DNA of 64,000 nucleotides from Macropodus opercularis. Its lineage: Eukaryota; Chordata; Actinopteri; Anabantiformes; Osphronemidae. The stretch lies in NCBI GenBank assembly GCA_030770545.1, contig CM061098.1:11143001-11207000 (forward strand), in the 5' to 3' direction. Positions 34,701 through 47,013 of this stretch are shown one piece after another. The notes under the pieces were generated by a model. It searched no databases, had not been told where the DNA came from, and saw only the letters and a list, made by a program, of their open reading frames with translations. The position numbers and the translations under genes were made by a program. Position 1 is the first letter of the stretch. Every line of letters starts with the position of its first letter.

Positions 34701-37700
34701 TCTCAAAATCTATTAATCAATTTCATCTTCCTATGAAAAACCATAAAACGGTAAATATTAACACTTTGAAAAGCAACTACCACTGAATGTTTGACTTTCT
34801 TTCTTCAGTGTTTAATTCTTTATCAAAGTAGCCGTAGTATAATTTGTTTTTCTGGTATCAGTATTTTCATTGCAAAACCTAACAGAATATTTTATCTGTC
34901 ACATTACATTACATGTTGACCTTTTGAGTGACCTCTTATAAAACAGATACAAAATAGTCCTACCAAGAATATCACAGTCACAGCTTCGCTCCCTTGGTAA
35001 TTGTTATACAGGGTAAATGTAGAATAAAACAAATAACAGGACCCTACTATGCAGGAAATTATATTCTCTCACAGAATATAATGTATTTAACATTGTGTAG
35101 AATGTTAAATACATCTGTTTTATGATGATTTGAATTGATGTATAGTATTTCAGTCTGACTTTGTAATTAGTTGTGACCTCATTTTATGGATTTCTTTCGT
35201 AATAGGACTTGATCTTCAAGGAAACTGTGATCATGTCAGCTTGTCCTCACCATATGTATGTGAACTTGTTTAATGGCATGTTGCCTCCCAGTTAAGACTA
35301 ATCTTCATCTGATCTGCAGCGAGACCGTTCTCTGTAGTATTTGGCTCCTTGCATCACTCTGCAACTCATTTAGCCCACGTAAACACAGTGTGTGAGCACT
35401 TTCACTCAACAGTCAAGACGCAATTACTGACAGCACAGATTTCTTTATGTGGAGTGACTGAGAGAGCGTGTGTGAGTGAGAGAATGGCCAAAATAAAGAC
35501 ATGACTAACTTCTCATTAATTTCACTGCTGCTGTGTGACAGCTGCCAGTGTGTGTGTTTGTGGTGGGGGGGGGGTAGTCTGGGCTGCAAAGGTCCTAATT
35601 TCCTTCATTGTGGTTCCTCTCTGCCAGCGATATTTATATCTGCTGAATGCTACCTGCTTTCAAGAGGTCACTCACAGCTCATATGTAATAAAGTGCAAGT
35701 CAGACGCGGTGGGAAAGTCTCTGTGTCCTGCTGATTCTTCTTCACAATTAAATGAAAGTCTGTCTGAAGCCTGTAGCATTGTTATTGCCAGAGCGCCGGC
35801 CCTCCGTTTGAACTAATTATCTGATGAGAGGGCCCAGACAGAGGCCTCCTGTATCTTCAGATATTTCAAACCATTTAGGCTTTAGCCTGGCTTGCTTTTA
35901 TTTATGACATCTGTTCTGTTTCAGGAGGAGAGAAGCAGCGTGTCGCCATTGCCCGTGCGATTTTAAAGAATCCGCCAGTCCTGCTGTACGACGAAGCAAC
36001 ATCCTCGCTCGACTCCATCACAGAAGAGGTGGGTATGACAGACAGACACAGGCAAGCGTACATAACATACCCACTAATGCCCGCGCTCTGCCGCACGCAC
36101 TAGTTGACGCCTCGCTGTGTCTGCATACACATTAAAGAGAACAAACACCCACTCAGTCACCTGCTGAAGGTTCACAATAATTCACCTCACTCCTGTGTCA
36201 CATACCTGCTGTGACGTACACCCTCCCCCCACACACACACAGACACACACAACCTTCATGTTCTCCCTTGCCACCTGCCACTGTTTTCTCCCACCTAATC
36301 TCCAGCTCAGCTTAAACCCCACAGTCTTTGTAAATGTTACATTTAATGAGAAAGTTCAGCTCGTCGTTGCTGATCTTCAGGAGAAAGAGTGGGACAAATG
36401 ATGTGGTTGGTAATTTAGATTTTCCTTTGAATCTCATCACAATATATATTTTTTAATTATCATATGTAAACATTGGAAAGAAAAGCATATGAATATTACT
36501 GAGCAGCGTTGTGTTGACTTTGCTGCTTCTTCTAATCAAAGTTTGGTGGTACATTTCATATATATCCTGTCATTCATACACCTTTTCTTCTTATTTTAGC
36601 AGACCAGTATTATTGCTGGTCTAAGTTATTTTCGTTTGGATTACAGGATATTGTTGCAAAGTTTACTAGTGTGATAATATTTGTCTTTGTGTGCTTCCAG
36701 ACCATCCTGAGTTCAATGAAGGAGATGGTGAAGGACAGGACATCGGTGTTCATCGCTCACAGGCTGTCCACAATTGTAGACGCAGACGAAATTTTAGTGC
36801 TCAGTGAGGTGAGAACTCATCCACTTATTTTTTACTTGATCTCGTACCTTCCCTGATTAACACGTGCAGTTGTAATGTCAGTTTCATAAAAGTAAATTAT
36901 ATGGCGGCTCAGAGTTTCTGAGTGTAAACATGAGCTTTGTTAATTGCTAGTCCAATTAGACGACTTTGCACTGAAGGGAGAGATGATGACCTGCACTCTG
37001 CGTGACCCTCGGTGCAGGAATTCAGCAAGTAGTCTCTGTTTTTGACGCTCGTTTATTTTCTGTCACCTTTTCTTTAACGTGCGTGATAAAAACATGCTTT
37101 GTTTAGCTTTTCTCATTAACTTCAACAACAACAGGTCACTGTTAGTAGAAGTGAATGTTATTATTTTCTCCATAAGGGCTCATTAAAGCAGTCAGACTCG
37201 ACTGGCTGTTTTGGTCAGATGGCGTGTCTTGTTTGTCTCGGTGACTAATAATGTATGGGCCAGCTTCCCAGACACTGATGAGGCCTCATCCAGGACTAAA
37301 TGTGTCTTTCAGTGATTGCCATTCAAGTGGTTTGTCCATACAGTTTCTGGTGACTGGTGTTCAGGTTGGAGATGCCATGGATACAAAGAAAATGTGTGTC
37401 TTTCTGCTGTATGGTATTGTCATCACAGAAACATGCAACTGATGAGGAATATGCTGCAGTGCATACTGGGTTGGGCTTGGAAATGCTATAAAGCACAAGA
37501 GTAGGCAGAGTGAAGTCGGTTAAAATGTGAGAAGTAAGAGTTGATATGAAATATAACAGGTGAAGTGACATTTTCCACCAGTGCTCGAGTCAGATGGAAA
37601 AAGATGAGAAGAGGTTTCTTTGAACAGCGGTGAGTGATCGTGTGTCGTTCCGTGTTTTCAGAGTCAGATGGTAGGGATCAGAGGGTCGTGCCGAGGAGGC

Positions 37701-38356
37701 ATGTTTTGCGTGTGATGTCGCCACGGCGTTCGCTGGTGTCACCAGCAGAGGACTGCCTGCGGTGCTCATTAAAATAACGAGCGGAAGCGATCACGTGCTC
37801 ATCTGCATGCTCATGGGAGGTGGGGGAAGGGGGTGCCTTCGTTTGTGTTTGACTGTGTGGGAGGTATGTGTGTTTTATGGCGTGTGAATGCACGCGTGTG
37901 TCTGCGAGACCATGTTTTTGCGAGAGAAATGCAACAGTTGTTGGGGAGGCGGCAGAGATTCTGGGGGGGAGCTGACTCTCTGCAGAGAGTGTGGTCAGCG
38001 TTGTGTGGTCATAAAGAGATGCTAAGTATAGGACTCTGTGTACTTGGCCCCTTCATTTTAACTGCAAACAGAATTTCTTTGCTAATTTATGCTTTTTAAT
38101 GCTGATGCTGTGTTATTCTTATTCTCCTTTTGTCTTCCAGGGGAAAGTGGCAGAAAGAGGCAACCACCACACCCTCCTCAGCATCCCAGGCAGCTTATAT
38201 GCAGACCTGTGGAACACCCAGAACAGCAAAATCCTGAATAACAGCAAGAGTGCGCCAGAGCCGACTGAGCGCCTGTCCCAGAAGGAGGAGGAGAGGAAAA
38301 AATTGCAGGAGGAGATACTCAACAGTGTAAAAGGCTGTGGGAACTGCTCCTGCTGA
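21417..38356 (+). CDS. abcb7: ATP-binding cassette sub-family B member 7, mitochondrial
   Basis: Sixteen coding exons: 21417-21566, 22535-22618, 22706-22783, 23635-23754, 25439-25571, 27215-27483, 28134-28222, 28419-28506, 30846-31020, 31575-31732, 33368-33531, 33676-33805, 34254-34425, 35925-36028, 36701-36808, 38141-38356. The total is 2238 nt, 745 aa (human 752 aa, also 16 exons). The family acts as a homodimeric half-transporter of the mitochondrial inner membrane. It exports a sulfur or Fe-S precursor for cytosolic iron-sulfur protein assembly; human mutations cause X-linked sideroblastic anaemia with ataxia. The Arg/Lys-rich, acid-poor N-terminus suits a mitochondrial presequence. KRTCWHGHAGGG and YVWPKDRPDLRAR precede the six-helix transporter domain (about 120-430). 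The ATPase domain has Walker A GGSGSGKST at 498-506 (split between exons 11 and 12), Q-loop Gln546, signature LSGGEKQ at 602-608, Walker B LLYDE ending at 626-627, and the switch His658 in FIAHRLS. The C-terminus KGCGNCSC is the family's own. All catalytic residues are intact. Confidence 0.97.
22706..22783 (+). CDS. abcb7: abcb7 exon 3 with two possible in-frame acceptors
   Basis: Two acceptor AGs lie 9 bp apart in CCACAG|CATTTACAG|GTGACAG. The upstream one adds His-Leu-Gln before VTDKRTCWHG. Human ABCB7 has ALQV before its matching segment, so the upstream acceptor is preferred. Both keep the frame. Confidence 0.8.
28725..28766. repeat. (TC)n microsatellite in abcb7 intron 8
   Basis: About 20 CT/TC units with one G interruption near the end. 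It lies within the 2.3-kb intron between exons 8 and 9, which otherwise shows nothing recognisable. Confidence 0.9.
31733..33367 (+). other. abcb7 intron 10 and other large abcb7 introns: nothing recognised
   Basis: The larger introns are 23755-25438, 25572-27214, 28507-30845, 31733-33367, 34426-35924 and 36809-38140. They show no extra exon, no RNA gene and no intact transposon. Open frames inside them are short and not protein-like. Exceptions are the TC microsatellite in intron 8 and the hairpin at 35081-35114 in intron 13. Confidence 0.5.
35081..35114. repeat. Perfect 14-bp hairpin in abcb7 intron 13
   Basis: ATGTATTTAACATT (35081-35094) and AATGTTAAATACAT (35101-35114) are exact reverse complements around a 6-nt loop GTGTAG. 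A second small stem, ATATTCT/AGAATAT, sits directly 5' of it. AT-rich; function unknown. It may be the remnant of a palindromic element. Confidence 0.8.
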
Positions 38357-39593
38357 AAGAAGCTCTTTTACCTTTATGTCTCTCCTTATCCCTCGCAGAT
38401 GGCCTACACTGGAACCCCCGGTTGTGGTCCTGGGGAGGGAGGGCGTGGTGCAGCCCCTCTACCCACTCCCTCTCCAGCCAAACCTCGACCGCAGACCACG
38501 TGACCATTCCTCCTCTTACTCAGAGAGAGCAAGTGTGCTGAGCACTGGCTGGTGTCCAGACACAGAGCTTCTATGCCAGTTGCCTCGTCTGAAGCCAAGC
38601 ATAAGAGACCTTGTATATCACATACGTGTGGGTAAGAAATCTGTTAGTCAACATGGTTGCCCCCCCCCTCCCTCCGCTCATCCTCATTTTTGACATCAGG
38701 TTTATTGACATCTTCCAATGCACTGGAAACAGATGAGAGTACATGTAATGACGTACATACGCCTTGATTTTTGACACCAAATTTATACTGATTTCATGTT
38801 TTAAATTATTTTGCAGATACTGAAATACAAATACAGAAACTGAAACTATAGTTTCTTTTGTTAATTTTAAGGGTGTGCATGTATTACAGGTTGTTCTGCC
38901 ATTAAGTGATCACAGTTATAAGCCAGTATAACTAAGATTGTTTTGCAGTGTGTTTGTTACAGTGCTGCACTTTCATAAAGCACATATTTGTGGAATTCAG
39001 ACTAAACGCACATTGGCCCTTGACACTGTTTTCAGTGCCTCTTTGAACTATAAAGTCTGGCAGATAATCACGTTTTCGGCATAATATGGATGTTTGGACT
39101 CACGAACAGCTCCCCAGTCACACATACAGTCACATTCATGTAAATCTAACACTCAGAATGACAAGAAGTAACTCTAATAAATCATGAATGATTTTCACCA
39201 CAATTGGAGCCACATTTAGAGGCAACAACTTGAAAGCCTCCTCTGGGAACATATCATTCAGTCATATTATTTAGCTCTGGTTGACGGGCCTCCTCTAATG
39301 AAAAGTCATTCATGGGGTTTTAATGCAACGACAGCTGTTTGGATTGTGTGACGAGAATATGTTGACTTCCTCCTGAAGGTTACATGTAAAGGCAGCACCT
39401 ATACATCCTCATTTTCTGAGGGCTGTTATGCTGTGGTATGCGCATTACGTCGGGAAGTGTGATATTGTATTGTATCTATAAATGGAAACATATATTTTGG
39501 GTGTCTAGCACTACACACACACATTATGTAAAGACTGTTGCATAGTCTTCTGGTCTGCGTTGACTTTGATTACAATGCAGACAGATTAATAAA
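38357..39593 (+). other. abcb7: abcb7 3' UTR (probable)
   Basis: Sequence after the abcb7 stop has no coding potential of its own. Poly(A) hexamers lie at 39176-39181 and 39588-39593; the second is followed by a T/G-rich tract, so a 3' UTR of about 0.8 or 1.25 kb is plausible. An open frame overlapping the stop codon continues to about 38690 but reads as noise. Confidence 0.5.
39588..39593 (+). terminator. abcb7: Candidate abcb7 polyadenylation signal
   Basis: AATAAA followed within 10 bp by TGTTTGTCT, a GU-rich type downstream element. A proximal alternative AATAAA is at 39176-39181. Confidence 0.4.
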
Positions 39594-42305
39594 TGTTTGT
39601 CTAAATAACATAGTTTCCAGATGCTGCTGTTCTAATGTGTATTGAGTGACGCCACCTTAAGCACAGTCCTAACAGACCATTAAAACAACGAGGGGTCGCA
39701 AATGCACAAGAAAAGAACTTTCTGTTGTAAAAACTGTGATAGGAAGTGCTAACGTCTACTATAGGTTGGCCTATAAGGATGTGGTGCTGCAGTGGTTGGA
39801 CAGACATACGTGAGTCTTAATCTTCTATCTAAAGGTGCAGTTTCATCGAGTATCCAGTCAGTGTAGTTTGGCATAAAACCTATTCGTTGGGAAATGGCTG
39901 GTCTGAGTCTGCCCAAAGGTAACGCAGTCCAAATGCCAGGCTTTCTGAAGCTAATTAACATGTTATCGTTTGTTTGTTTGTTCGATCTGTATAAAAACCT
40001 AAGAATAGCTGTGACAATTCAGTTTTATGCGCATACTATTTGTTGGCTCTGAGCAGTTGCCAGGGAACTAGCAGACACGCAAAGAAGTTAATAGTTGTAG
40101 TCAAATAAATAGTCACGCACATAACCCCTGTAAAATGGCGAATGTAGTTTTTGCACTTTGGATACTTTGGAATAAACAAATTTAACGTGTTAATTAAATC
40201 GCGTCAGAGTTGCCGATAGGCTGACGTGTTACCTTTGTGCAGAGCCCACTGAGCTGTAAACCGTCTGTACGTTGGCTAAGCTACCTGGGAGCTTCATGTT
40301 TACCAAAGACAAATCAAAGTAATGCCAAACTCATGTGACTCGAGCATAAATCTGAAACTATATTTTAAATTCCACGTGTTATTACATTTTTATAGCGAAC
40401 CTGTAATAATCCGGGAGGGTAAAAATGCAAACCTAGACTTTGACATAGTAGCAAGTTGATTTGTTATCTAGGACGGGAAAACGTGGTAAATGCTGATAAG
40501 CAATGAATTAATTGACAACATTGGATTTACAGGATGCATTTTTTTAATACTAAAATTATTACAAAACAAATTAATTAATAATATAAAGATAAAGTTGAAT
40601 TGATTTAACCATGAAGAGTCGTCAAGGAAGGTACGGTAGATTGTTTTGTTAAAATATCGATTATTGATGCATCCGTAAGATAACGGGAGCAGGAGAGATC
40701 TGACGACAGTCATTCTAACTTTCCACTGTCGTCTTGTGTTCATTGTCTGCTGGACAGACTGACGGTGCGGCCCTGAAGTCACACATTACAGATAAAAGCA
40801 GACTTTGATAGAGCCCTGCTCAAAAGCAAACCAACTGGATGATTACTGGCTGGACGGGTCCCCTTTCATGCGTCAGATGTCCAGGAAGATGAGTTGACGC
40901 TAATGACGTCTTTCTAATCTAACCTAGAATGAGATTATGAGCGTATTCATTAGTGACTCCCGACAACGTTCAGCTGCTGCCTTAACAGGTTAGTCGCTAA
41001 TTATGCGGCGAACATAATTCACTCTGATCTGCCTGGGTTCTGTGCAAGAGCCTGAGATATTACACAAAGCACCTTCTTCTGCTGAGGCAAAGCATTGTGT
41101 GCGTTTCATATGGTCAAGGACAAAACACGACAAGTATTGAAGTTACACAGCAAACTGAGATGAAGTTGTTTTTTGTTTTTTTTTGTCCTTAAACCGAATC
41201 ACAACATCTGTGACCCTTAATTGTTCTGCATGGCGTGCATGCAATTAATACTGAGCTGATAGTCTGCAAGTCTCCAGGAGGTAATGAGGAAACCACCTCC
41301 CTGTTTACCATACAGCTCTCACAAAGGAAAGCCTGCACTTAAAGGCCTCTAATAACGCCCCTTAATACGGACCGCAGCAGGAGAGTCGGTCCCTAATGTA
41401 AACCATGACCTTCTGCTGAAGGAGAGCTTTTCAAAGAACACACTGCAAATGTGCAGACAGAAAGATATCCTCCGGTTGAAGCCACTCTTTCTGTCTGTAC
41501 ATAACACATTATCCTGCATGGCCATTCAGCGATGAATTTAATATGTATAATCTCTGAACGTGAGCTGTGTGTCTGGTCCCATGAAAGCCCTTCAGAGGGT
41601 ACAGGTGATAAGAAGAGCTCGGCCACACACGTCAAATCCCCGCTGACCCTTCTGTGGCCTGTTGCTGAAGTCTGACGCGTTCTTTTTCATCCTAATAAAA
41701 GGCAGAGCAGGCGGAGGCTCGTGGCGATCCCTCTGCACCAGATAGTCCGCTCACTCCCATCCCACTACAATGGAACTAGTACTGTACGTGGCCAAGGGCG
41801 TCTACGCCGCCATAAATATGCGCCGATGCCTCAGAGAAGATGTAGTTATTTCCACCGTTCTGTGTGGGAGTGTAAATTTATGTGCGTAATCCCTGTGTAC
41901 TATATCGATGCTCCTGGTCAGAATGAGAATGAATATTCAGACGTGTGCACTTGATCCTTTTTAAGCCAACAAACACAGCTACAGTTGGTTTTACACAGTA
42001 GGTGCAGATGACGCAACCTCTGATTAGAGTCTGGATGATCCAGGCCACATATTTGTAATATGTTTGCAATAAAATAGTTTCTATAGAAAAAAAACATAAC
42101 TCGAGAGCTTTGCAAAGAATCAGGCTCTTTGCTGTTTAATATGGGACAGACGGGCCTAAACAGCAGGTGGCGCTTAAATGGGGCCCATCTTTATCAGTTG
42201 TGTGTTGCCTCACTCGGTGTTACCCTCTAGGACTATTAGTTCCTGTGTATTTTAGAGCTGGGTGTTTTAGCCAGTAATGTGGGGAGGAGAGGCCCTGCTC
42301 TGGTC

Positions 42306-42482
42306 GTCCATCCGTCTATAATCTCAGCCACTTGTCCTCATAAGCGTCACAGGGGCGCTGGAGCCAATCCCAGCTGTCATTGGGCAAAGGGCCAGGTAAA
42401 CCATGGACAGGACAGCAGTCCAATGCGGGGCCAACACACAGACAGACAACCACGTACGCTCACACCTACGGCAATTTAACAA
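42306..42482 (+). repeat. Truncated fish dispersed repeat (GGAGCCAATCCCAGCTGTC family)
   Basis: Recognisable blocks in order are GTCCATCCGTCTATAATC, CTTGTCCTCATAAGCGTCAC, GGCGCTGGAGCCAATCCCAG, CTGTCATTGGGCAAAGG, TGGACAGGACAGCAGTCCAA and CACACAGACAGACAACCACG, then GCTCACACCTACGGCAATTT. This order matches a very common teleost interspersed repeat that I know from many fish genomes; I think it derives from a LINE tail, but the family name is uncertain. Diverged and cut off at its 3' side. Confidence 0.7.
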
Positions 42483-44893
42483 TGAACCCAACGGCGTTTC
42501 CTTTAAAGGAAGCCAGAGATGTCTTTTTACTTCAACTGGGGTTCCTGTGTCCAGTTTTAGGACACGAACATCCAATTACAATGTGTCATATTTGGAGAGA
42601 ATTAGAGGACATTTTTTCTGGGTTCACAAACTTTCAAGTGCCTGATATAATAAGTGGGGAGTAAAACCTGCAGGAGTTCGTGGGAGTGTGTGGTACTAAA
42701 AGGGAAAATCCACCTTAAAACAGACTCCCTACAGAGTTTATATTGTGTTATTCCACAGATTTTGGACAGCGGGTCACAGTGACTGGGTCAGCTCCACTGA
42801 AGCTGAAAAAGTGACGGACTCTACGGACATTTTTTAATATACTTCCACTGGCTGTGGATCAGAAAACATCTCTGTGCCCCAGTAAAATATGTGTGGCTGC
42901 TGACAAAGAGTCCCACAGGAGTTGCTCCATTATTCACTGTCGACAGAGCAGCTTCGGGGTTTGTGTCTAGATGACATCATCACTACTGTCTGTCTTACAA
43001 CAGGCCTAATCAAATTCGCTGATTTAAACAAGGAAGCAAAACCGAAACATGTCCAGAGCCACAAGGAGCTCTGAACTGGGTTGTCATTAAGTTGGTAAAC
43101 ACATGCGCGTGTGTGGAGGATTTGTGTGCTTGTTCAGGTCGTATCCTGTGATTTTTTTTTTGATGGATGCACATGAAATTGGCTGAAACCTGGATGTGTA
43201 CTTCAGAGCTCACCGCAACTTAGAGCTGACAAATCAAGCAAGCAAGACTAAATGGCCCCTACTCAGACTGTTTGGTCAGGCATGGTGACGCTAATACAAA
43301 GACGTGCGCATGTAACTTACAACTGTCATAATCTTATTAGAGATTTCACACGGACTGTCAGACCTGGTGAGCATCACAACCTGAGATTTCAGCATTAACA
43401 TTCTGCTCTCAGCTCCTTGCCGTCTTTAATTTTACATGGGCTTGAATGCCAGACGCACGCCGCCTGTAGATTTATTTAAACGTTAAATTGTGTTACGCAG
43501 ACTCTGCCCGTTCTGCTCGTGTAATTTAGATGAACTTTTCAGCTGCTCAGCCTGAAAAGAAAGCGCAATATTGTCATGTAAAACATTTTATTACTGTGTC
43601 TGAATCCATCGCTTTGTCTTTCTCTGGCATCGAGTAGCTCACAGCACACATACCTTGACATAAACACTATTAATAATGTACTGAATCAAGATCATTCTAC
43701 ACTCACACTTTGTCTCAGTTGGTCTCATACAGTTTTCAGGACGCAGACCTAAATTAAATTATCTAGTAGATTACTGATGATGCAGCACACGCTGAGCCAG
43801 GGACATGTGCGACAGCCAACAAACGTATACACACAATTACCCACAGAGCATGGACAAGCTATTTATGTCCGTTGTCATTAATGTAAAACAGGAATTCTTT
43901 ATTTAAGGTAAAATGGGCAACAATAAAATAAGAGAAATACCGTATGGACACAATACAAGCAGGTACAACCAAGAATATCTAACACAAGCTCACTCTGCAT
44001 CTGTATGAAATGAGTTAGAGCCTGTAACGCTTCCAGCTGTGATGGACAGCTGCTTGGGCGTTGCATTAAGGCGGCTTGTTAGAGAAGCTGTTTTTCTGAA
44101 GTACGGATGTGCAAACAATATGTCACTTGTTTCTAGTCTGCAAATTCAAATCTTCTAGGAATTTTCCATGATGTTGTAGGTCTTATAAGACCGACAAAGT
44201 TACATCATGTAAGTGTTCATCACTGCGGTTCAAGTTCTCACAGTGTTTCTTCAAATCTTTATTTAGGTTTAATTTTAAACAGAATATTTGCTTTGTATTC
44301 ATGCAGTCTTTTAATGACACATTATGCCACACTGATGATATTGAGAGACAAATATAGTGCGATGGAGAGATGCTGTTTCCTTATGTTTACATTTGATTTA
44401 TTGCATTAGATAGATATGAAAATGTTCATGGATTTACTGAGGTGTTATCATGACCTTTGATGATAACTACATTGTCTTCTTTAATCAGTGCCTTCATTTA
44501 TAGCTAATCAACGTGTGCCGTGTTCGCAAAACGTCGTTGGCTGGACCCCTAAATTAAAAAATTCAGAATCTTAACGACACTTAAGCTTCAGTGCTAATTT
44601 GTACAGTTAATGTTATTATTTACGCCGTACGTTCCTGCAACGCTAGTAATTACCTCTATTTACAGTAAAGTCATGTTCTGCTCTTGTCTGCTTTGAGTTT
44701 TGTCGTCAGCTTGCAGTTCTTAAGAGAAGCTGTGAGCCAATTAGTCCCTTCCTCATAAACATCTGCAATGATGACTGTGGCTGAACAGGTATTTTAAGAA
44801 ACGTGGACATAATTTCTGTTACTATGGAGATTGTTAGCATAAGTCTTGTAGTTTACGTGGACAATGAAAACATACCTGATAAAACAAAGTGGT

Positions 44894-44907
44894 GGGGGGG
44901 GGGGGGG
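44894..44907. repeat. Poly(G) run, 14 bases
   Basis: Homopolymer following AAGTGGT. Assembly length may be unreliable. G runs of this length can form quadruplexes. Confidence 0.85.
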
Positions 44908-45694
44908 TAGGCATTGAGTTAAGCAACAGAGCAATGCATTTGTGTGGATGCAAGTTCAATATACCCATACATCTATTTTTACAAGTGATAATAATATGCG
45001 TCCAATCTGCAGAAAAACATCGTGTTTTTCTTTGTTTGATTGGAGCCATTATGGTTTAATCAAGTAACCACACAACAGGAAATAAACTGTTTAGTTAGAA
45101 TAAATTGTTATGTTTAGTAGGTTCTGCCTCACTGGGCATAACTACACATTTAGATTATATGCAAGTCTTTACACCAGTGATGATGAGAACTGAGGAGCCG
45201 CAGGATGACTTCAGACATCTTCCAATAACGCTGGAACCAAATGATAATTAAGTCAATCCACAAATAACCAATCTATAGCTGGAATACATAATTAAATTGA
45301 TCGAGTGAATCAAGAATTTCAATGATCTATGATAGAATTTGCTGATAGAAACATGCTGTAACTCATCATGTGAGTTGTAGGTTGGAGAATAAAAACCTGG
45401 CATTTGTCACCTGGTAAATTGTGATAATTGTAAGAAATAAAACAGTTTTCTGACCTAATCAAGCTGCATAAAAATCGATAATGGAAGCGTCTAGTAGCCT
45501 CCGCACAGAGAGGACTGGACATAAACACATATTTACCGTCATGGATTTATGGATAGTGTTTTGTGAGTAGCACCTCATGCACGTTGTAACCCCTGGAATG
45601 ATCGTTTGACCGTTTCTTGCTTTTGTTTCGCCATTTTATTTCGCATTTAATCGGTTATCCAGTGATTTCTCGAGGTTGTATCTTCTTACAGTTT

Positions 45695-45698
<4 letters not shown>

Positions 45699-45729
<31 letters not shown>
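45699..45729. repeat. (AG)n microsatellite
   Basis: About 15 uninterrupted AG units, 150 bp before the CpG-rich block that starts near 45880. Confidence 0.9.
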
Positions 45730-45732
<3 letters not shown>

Positions 45733-45879
45733 AAGTCTATCCAAACGCTGCTTCCAGTCCGGTAGGCTAAGTGTTGTGAGTGGGCCTATCATCCAGCATA
45801 GGCATACATGAGTAGCCTATTCATTATTCATGTGATTGCAGTTGCCCTGTTATGATACAGTCCTATTTGGAGTGGGCTG

Positions 45880-46511
45880 CCTGATTTGCTCAGCGCGTCC
45901 GTCAAAGCAGTGCGTGGCCCTGCGTCGGCTGGCTGTGCGCGCTCATAGGTCGGACCGAGAAGAATCGGAGGGGGAGCAAAACAGAGTGCGCGCCTACGAG
46001 ACTGCGCGCCGCAAGCAGGGGGAGAGGTCCAGCTGCAAAAAAAAAAAAAAAAAAAAAAAGAGGAAGAAAAAAAAATATGCCGTGACAATGGCAACATCAA
46101 GCATCTCGTAAAAGCCAGAGAAGAGGCGAGGGGGCGCCGCGAATCGGGAGTTTGAGAGGCGACGACCCCTGTTTGTCCCGAGAAAAGCGGCGATATTAGG
46201 ACATGCTGGCTGCCCTATAGCGCGTTTCCTGGAATACGAATTCTTCCGTAATTGAAAATGGAGCGGCGGGGGAGAGGAGAGTCGCGCTGTCTCCATCACT
46301 GAGAGGCGCGTCCACCTGCTATAACCGGAGGCCCGGGCTGCTGCTGCTGGTGCTGCTGGTGGCGGGGAGGGTGGGGGGGTTAACATGCAGGGGAAGTGTT
46401 TGCATTTCGGGGGAAAGACGCATTTCTGATACAGCCCAAAGCAGCTGAGAGGGATCCCATTGCGACGGGGACGGGGGAAAAAACGCAGTTTTGGGCGCAC
46501 ACGCTCTGGAG
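45880..46511 (+). other. nexmif: CpG-rich promoter and candidate non-coding first exon, probably nexmif
   Basis: This is the most GC- and CpG-rich block outside the known genes (GTGCGCGCCTACGAGACTGC, GAGGCGAGGGGGCGCCGCGA). It ends with CTGGAG|GTAGGC at 46511/46512, a good splice donor. No long + strand frame or clear protein signal runs through it, so it fits a 5' UTR exon. In human Xq13 the gene after ABCB7 is NEXMIF (KIAA2022). It has the same transcription direction, non-coding first exons and a very long first intron. The position and strand here match. Naming is by synteny only; the NEXMIF coding exon is not in the window. A long open frame on the - strand across this block (46887 down to 45994) has no family signature and I treat it as a by-product of GC richness. 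Confidence 0.4.
46037..46059. repeat. Poly(A) run, 23 bases
   Basis: A 23-base A homopolymer inside the CpG-rich block, followed by GAGGAAG and more A. It may be the tail of an old retroposed insertion or simple slippage. No retroposon body is recognised upstream. Confidence 0.9.
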
Positions 46512-47013
46512 GTAGGCAGCGAAAAACGTTATTATGATGCTGTTCAACGCGCCGTATGCATTTGAATAGGGAGCGAGCTCTGTTAGCGATGCACATGACA
46601 GCTAGATTTATACACACGCGGATTTGTGTCCCTGCTTTGCTTGATGTGATGTGATCGGACATTTTATTCAAAGCGAGAACACGCCAGGCATGCGGTGTAG
46701 TAGCAGCCCTACCTCCTTGGGACAGCTGTCGTAGCCTACATTCGTTCGTCTCTGCTCCATCGATTACCCATTCCCTGCGTAAAAATACCCCCCGCATATT
46801 CACAGCACAGCCTCCATCCCGTCCCTTTAGCTTCAGAAATACAACACAAATACAGATGCCACGTGTGGTCGTTGCTATTGAAGCCACGTACCCCGCACTG
46901 TTTGTGTGTTAAGACAACTAGTGGCCTGTGGACGTCATTTTGTATGAACGCTATGCGTCCCGAGCCGCGGCTGCCCCGGAATGATTAAGAAATGAATAAA
47001 GGGGAATAAGCTG

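Larger units (their letters stand above)
39594..45880. other. Intergenic DNA between abcb7 and the next CpG-rich block
   Basis: AT-rich with stops in all frames. I see no exon or RNA gene. It holds one dispersed repeat copy at 42306-42482, a 14-base G run near 44900 and a GA microsatellite near 45700. Confidence 0.5.

Noticed and set aside
36227..36250. C-run plus (CA)n in abcb7 intron 14 as a possible splice regulator
   Set aside because: It is a short simple repeat about 200 bp from the exon. CA repeats can affect splicing, but nothing here shows that.
38337..38693. 118-codon + strand frame overlapping the abcb7 stop codon
   Set aside because: It lies in another frame across the 3' UTR and has no protein features.
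45994..46887. 297-codon open frame on the - strand
   Set aside because: It spans the CpG-rich block and translates the poly(A) run as poly-Phe; GC-rich DNA has few stops. It shows no family features and starts at no convincing site.
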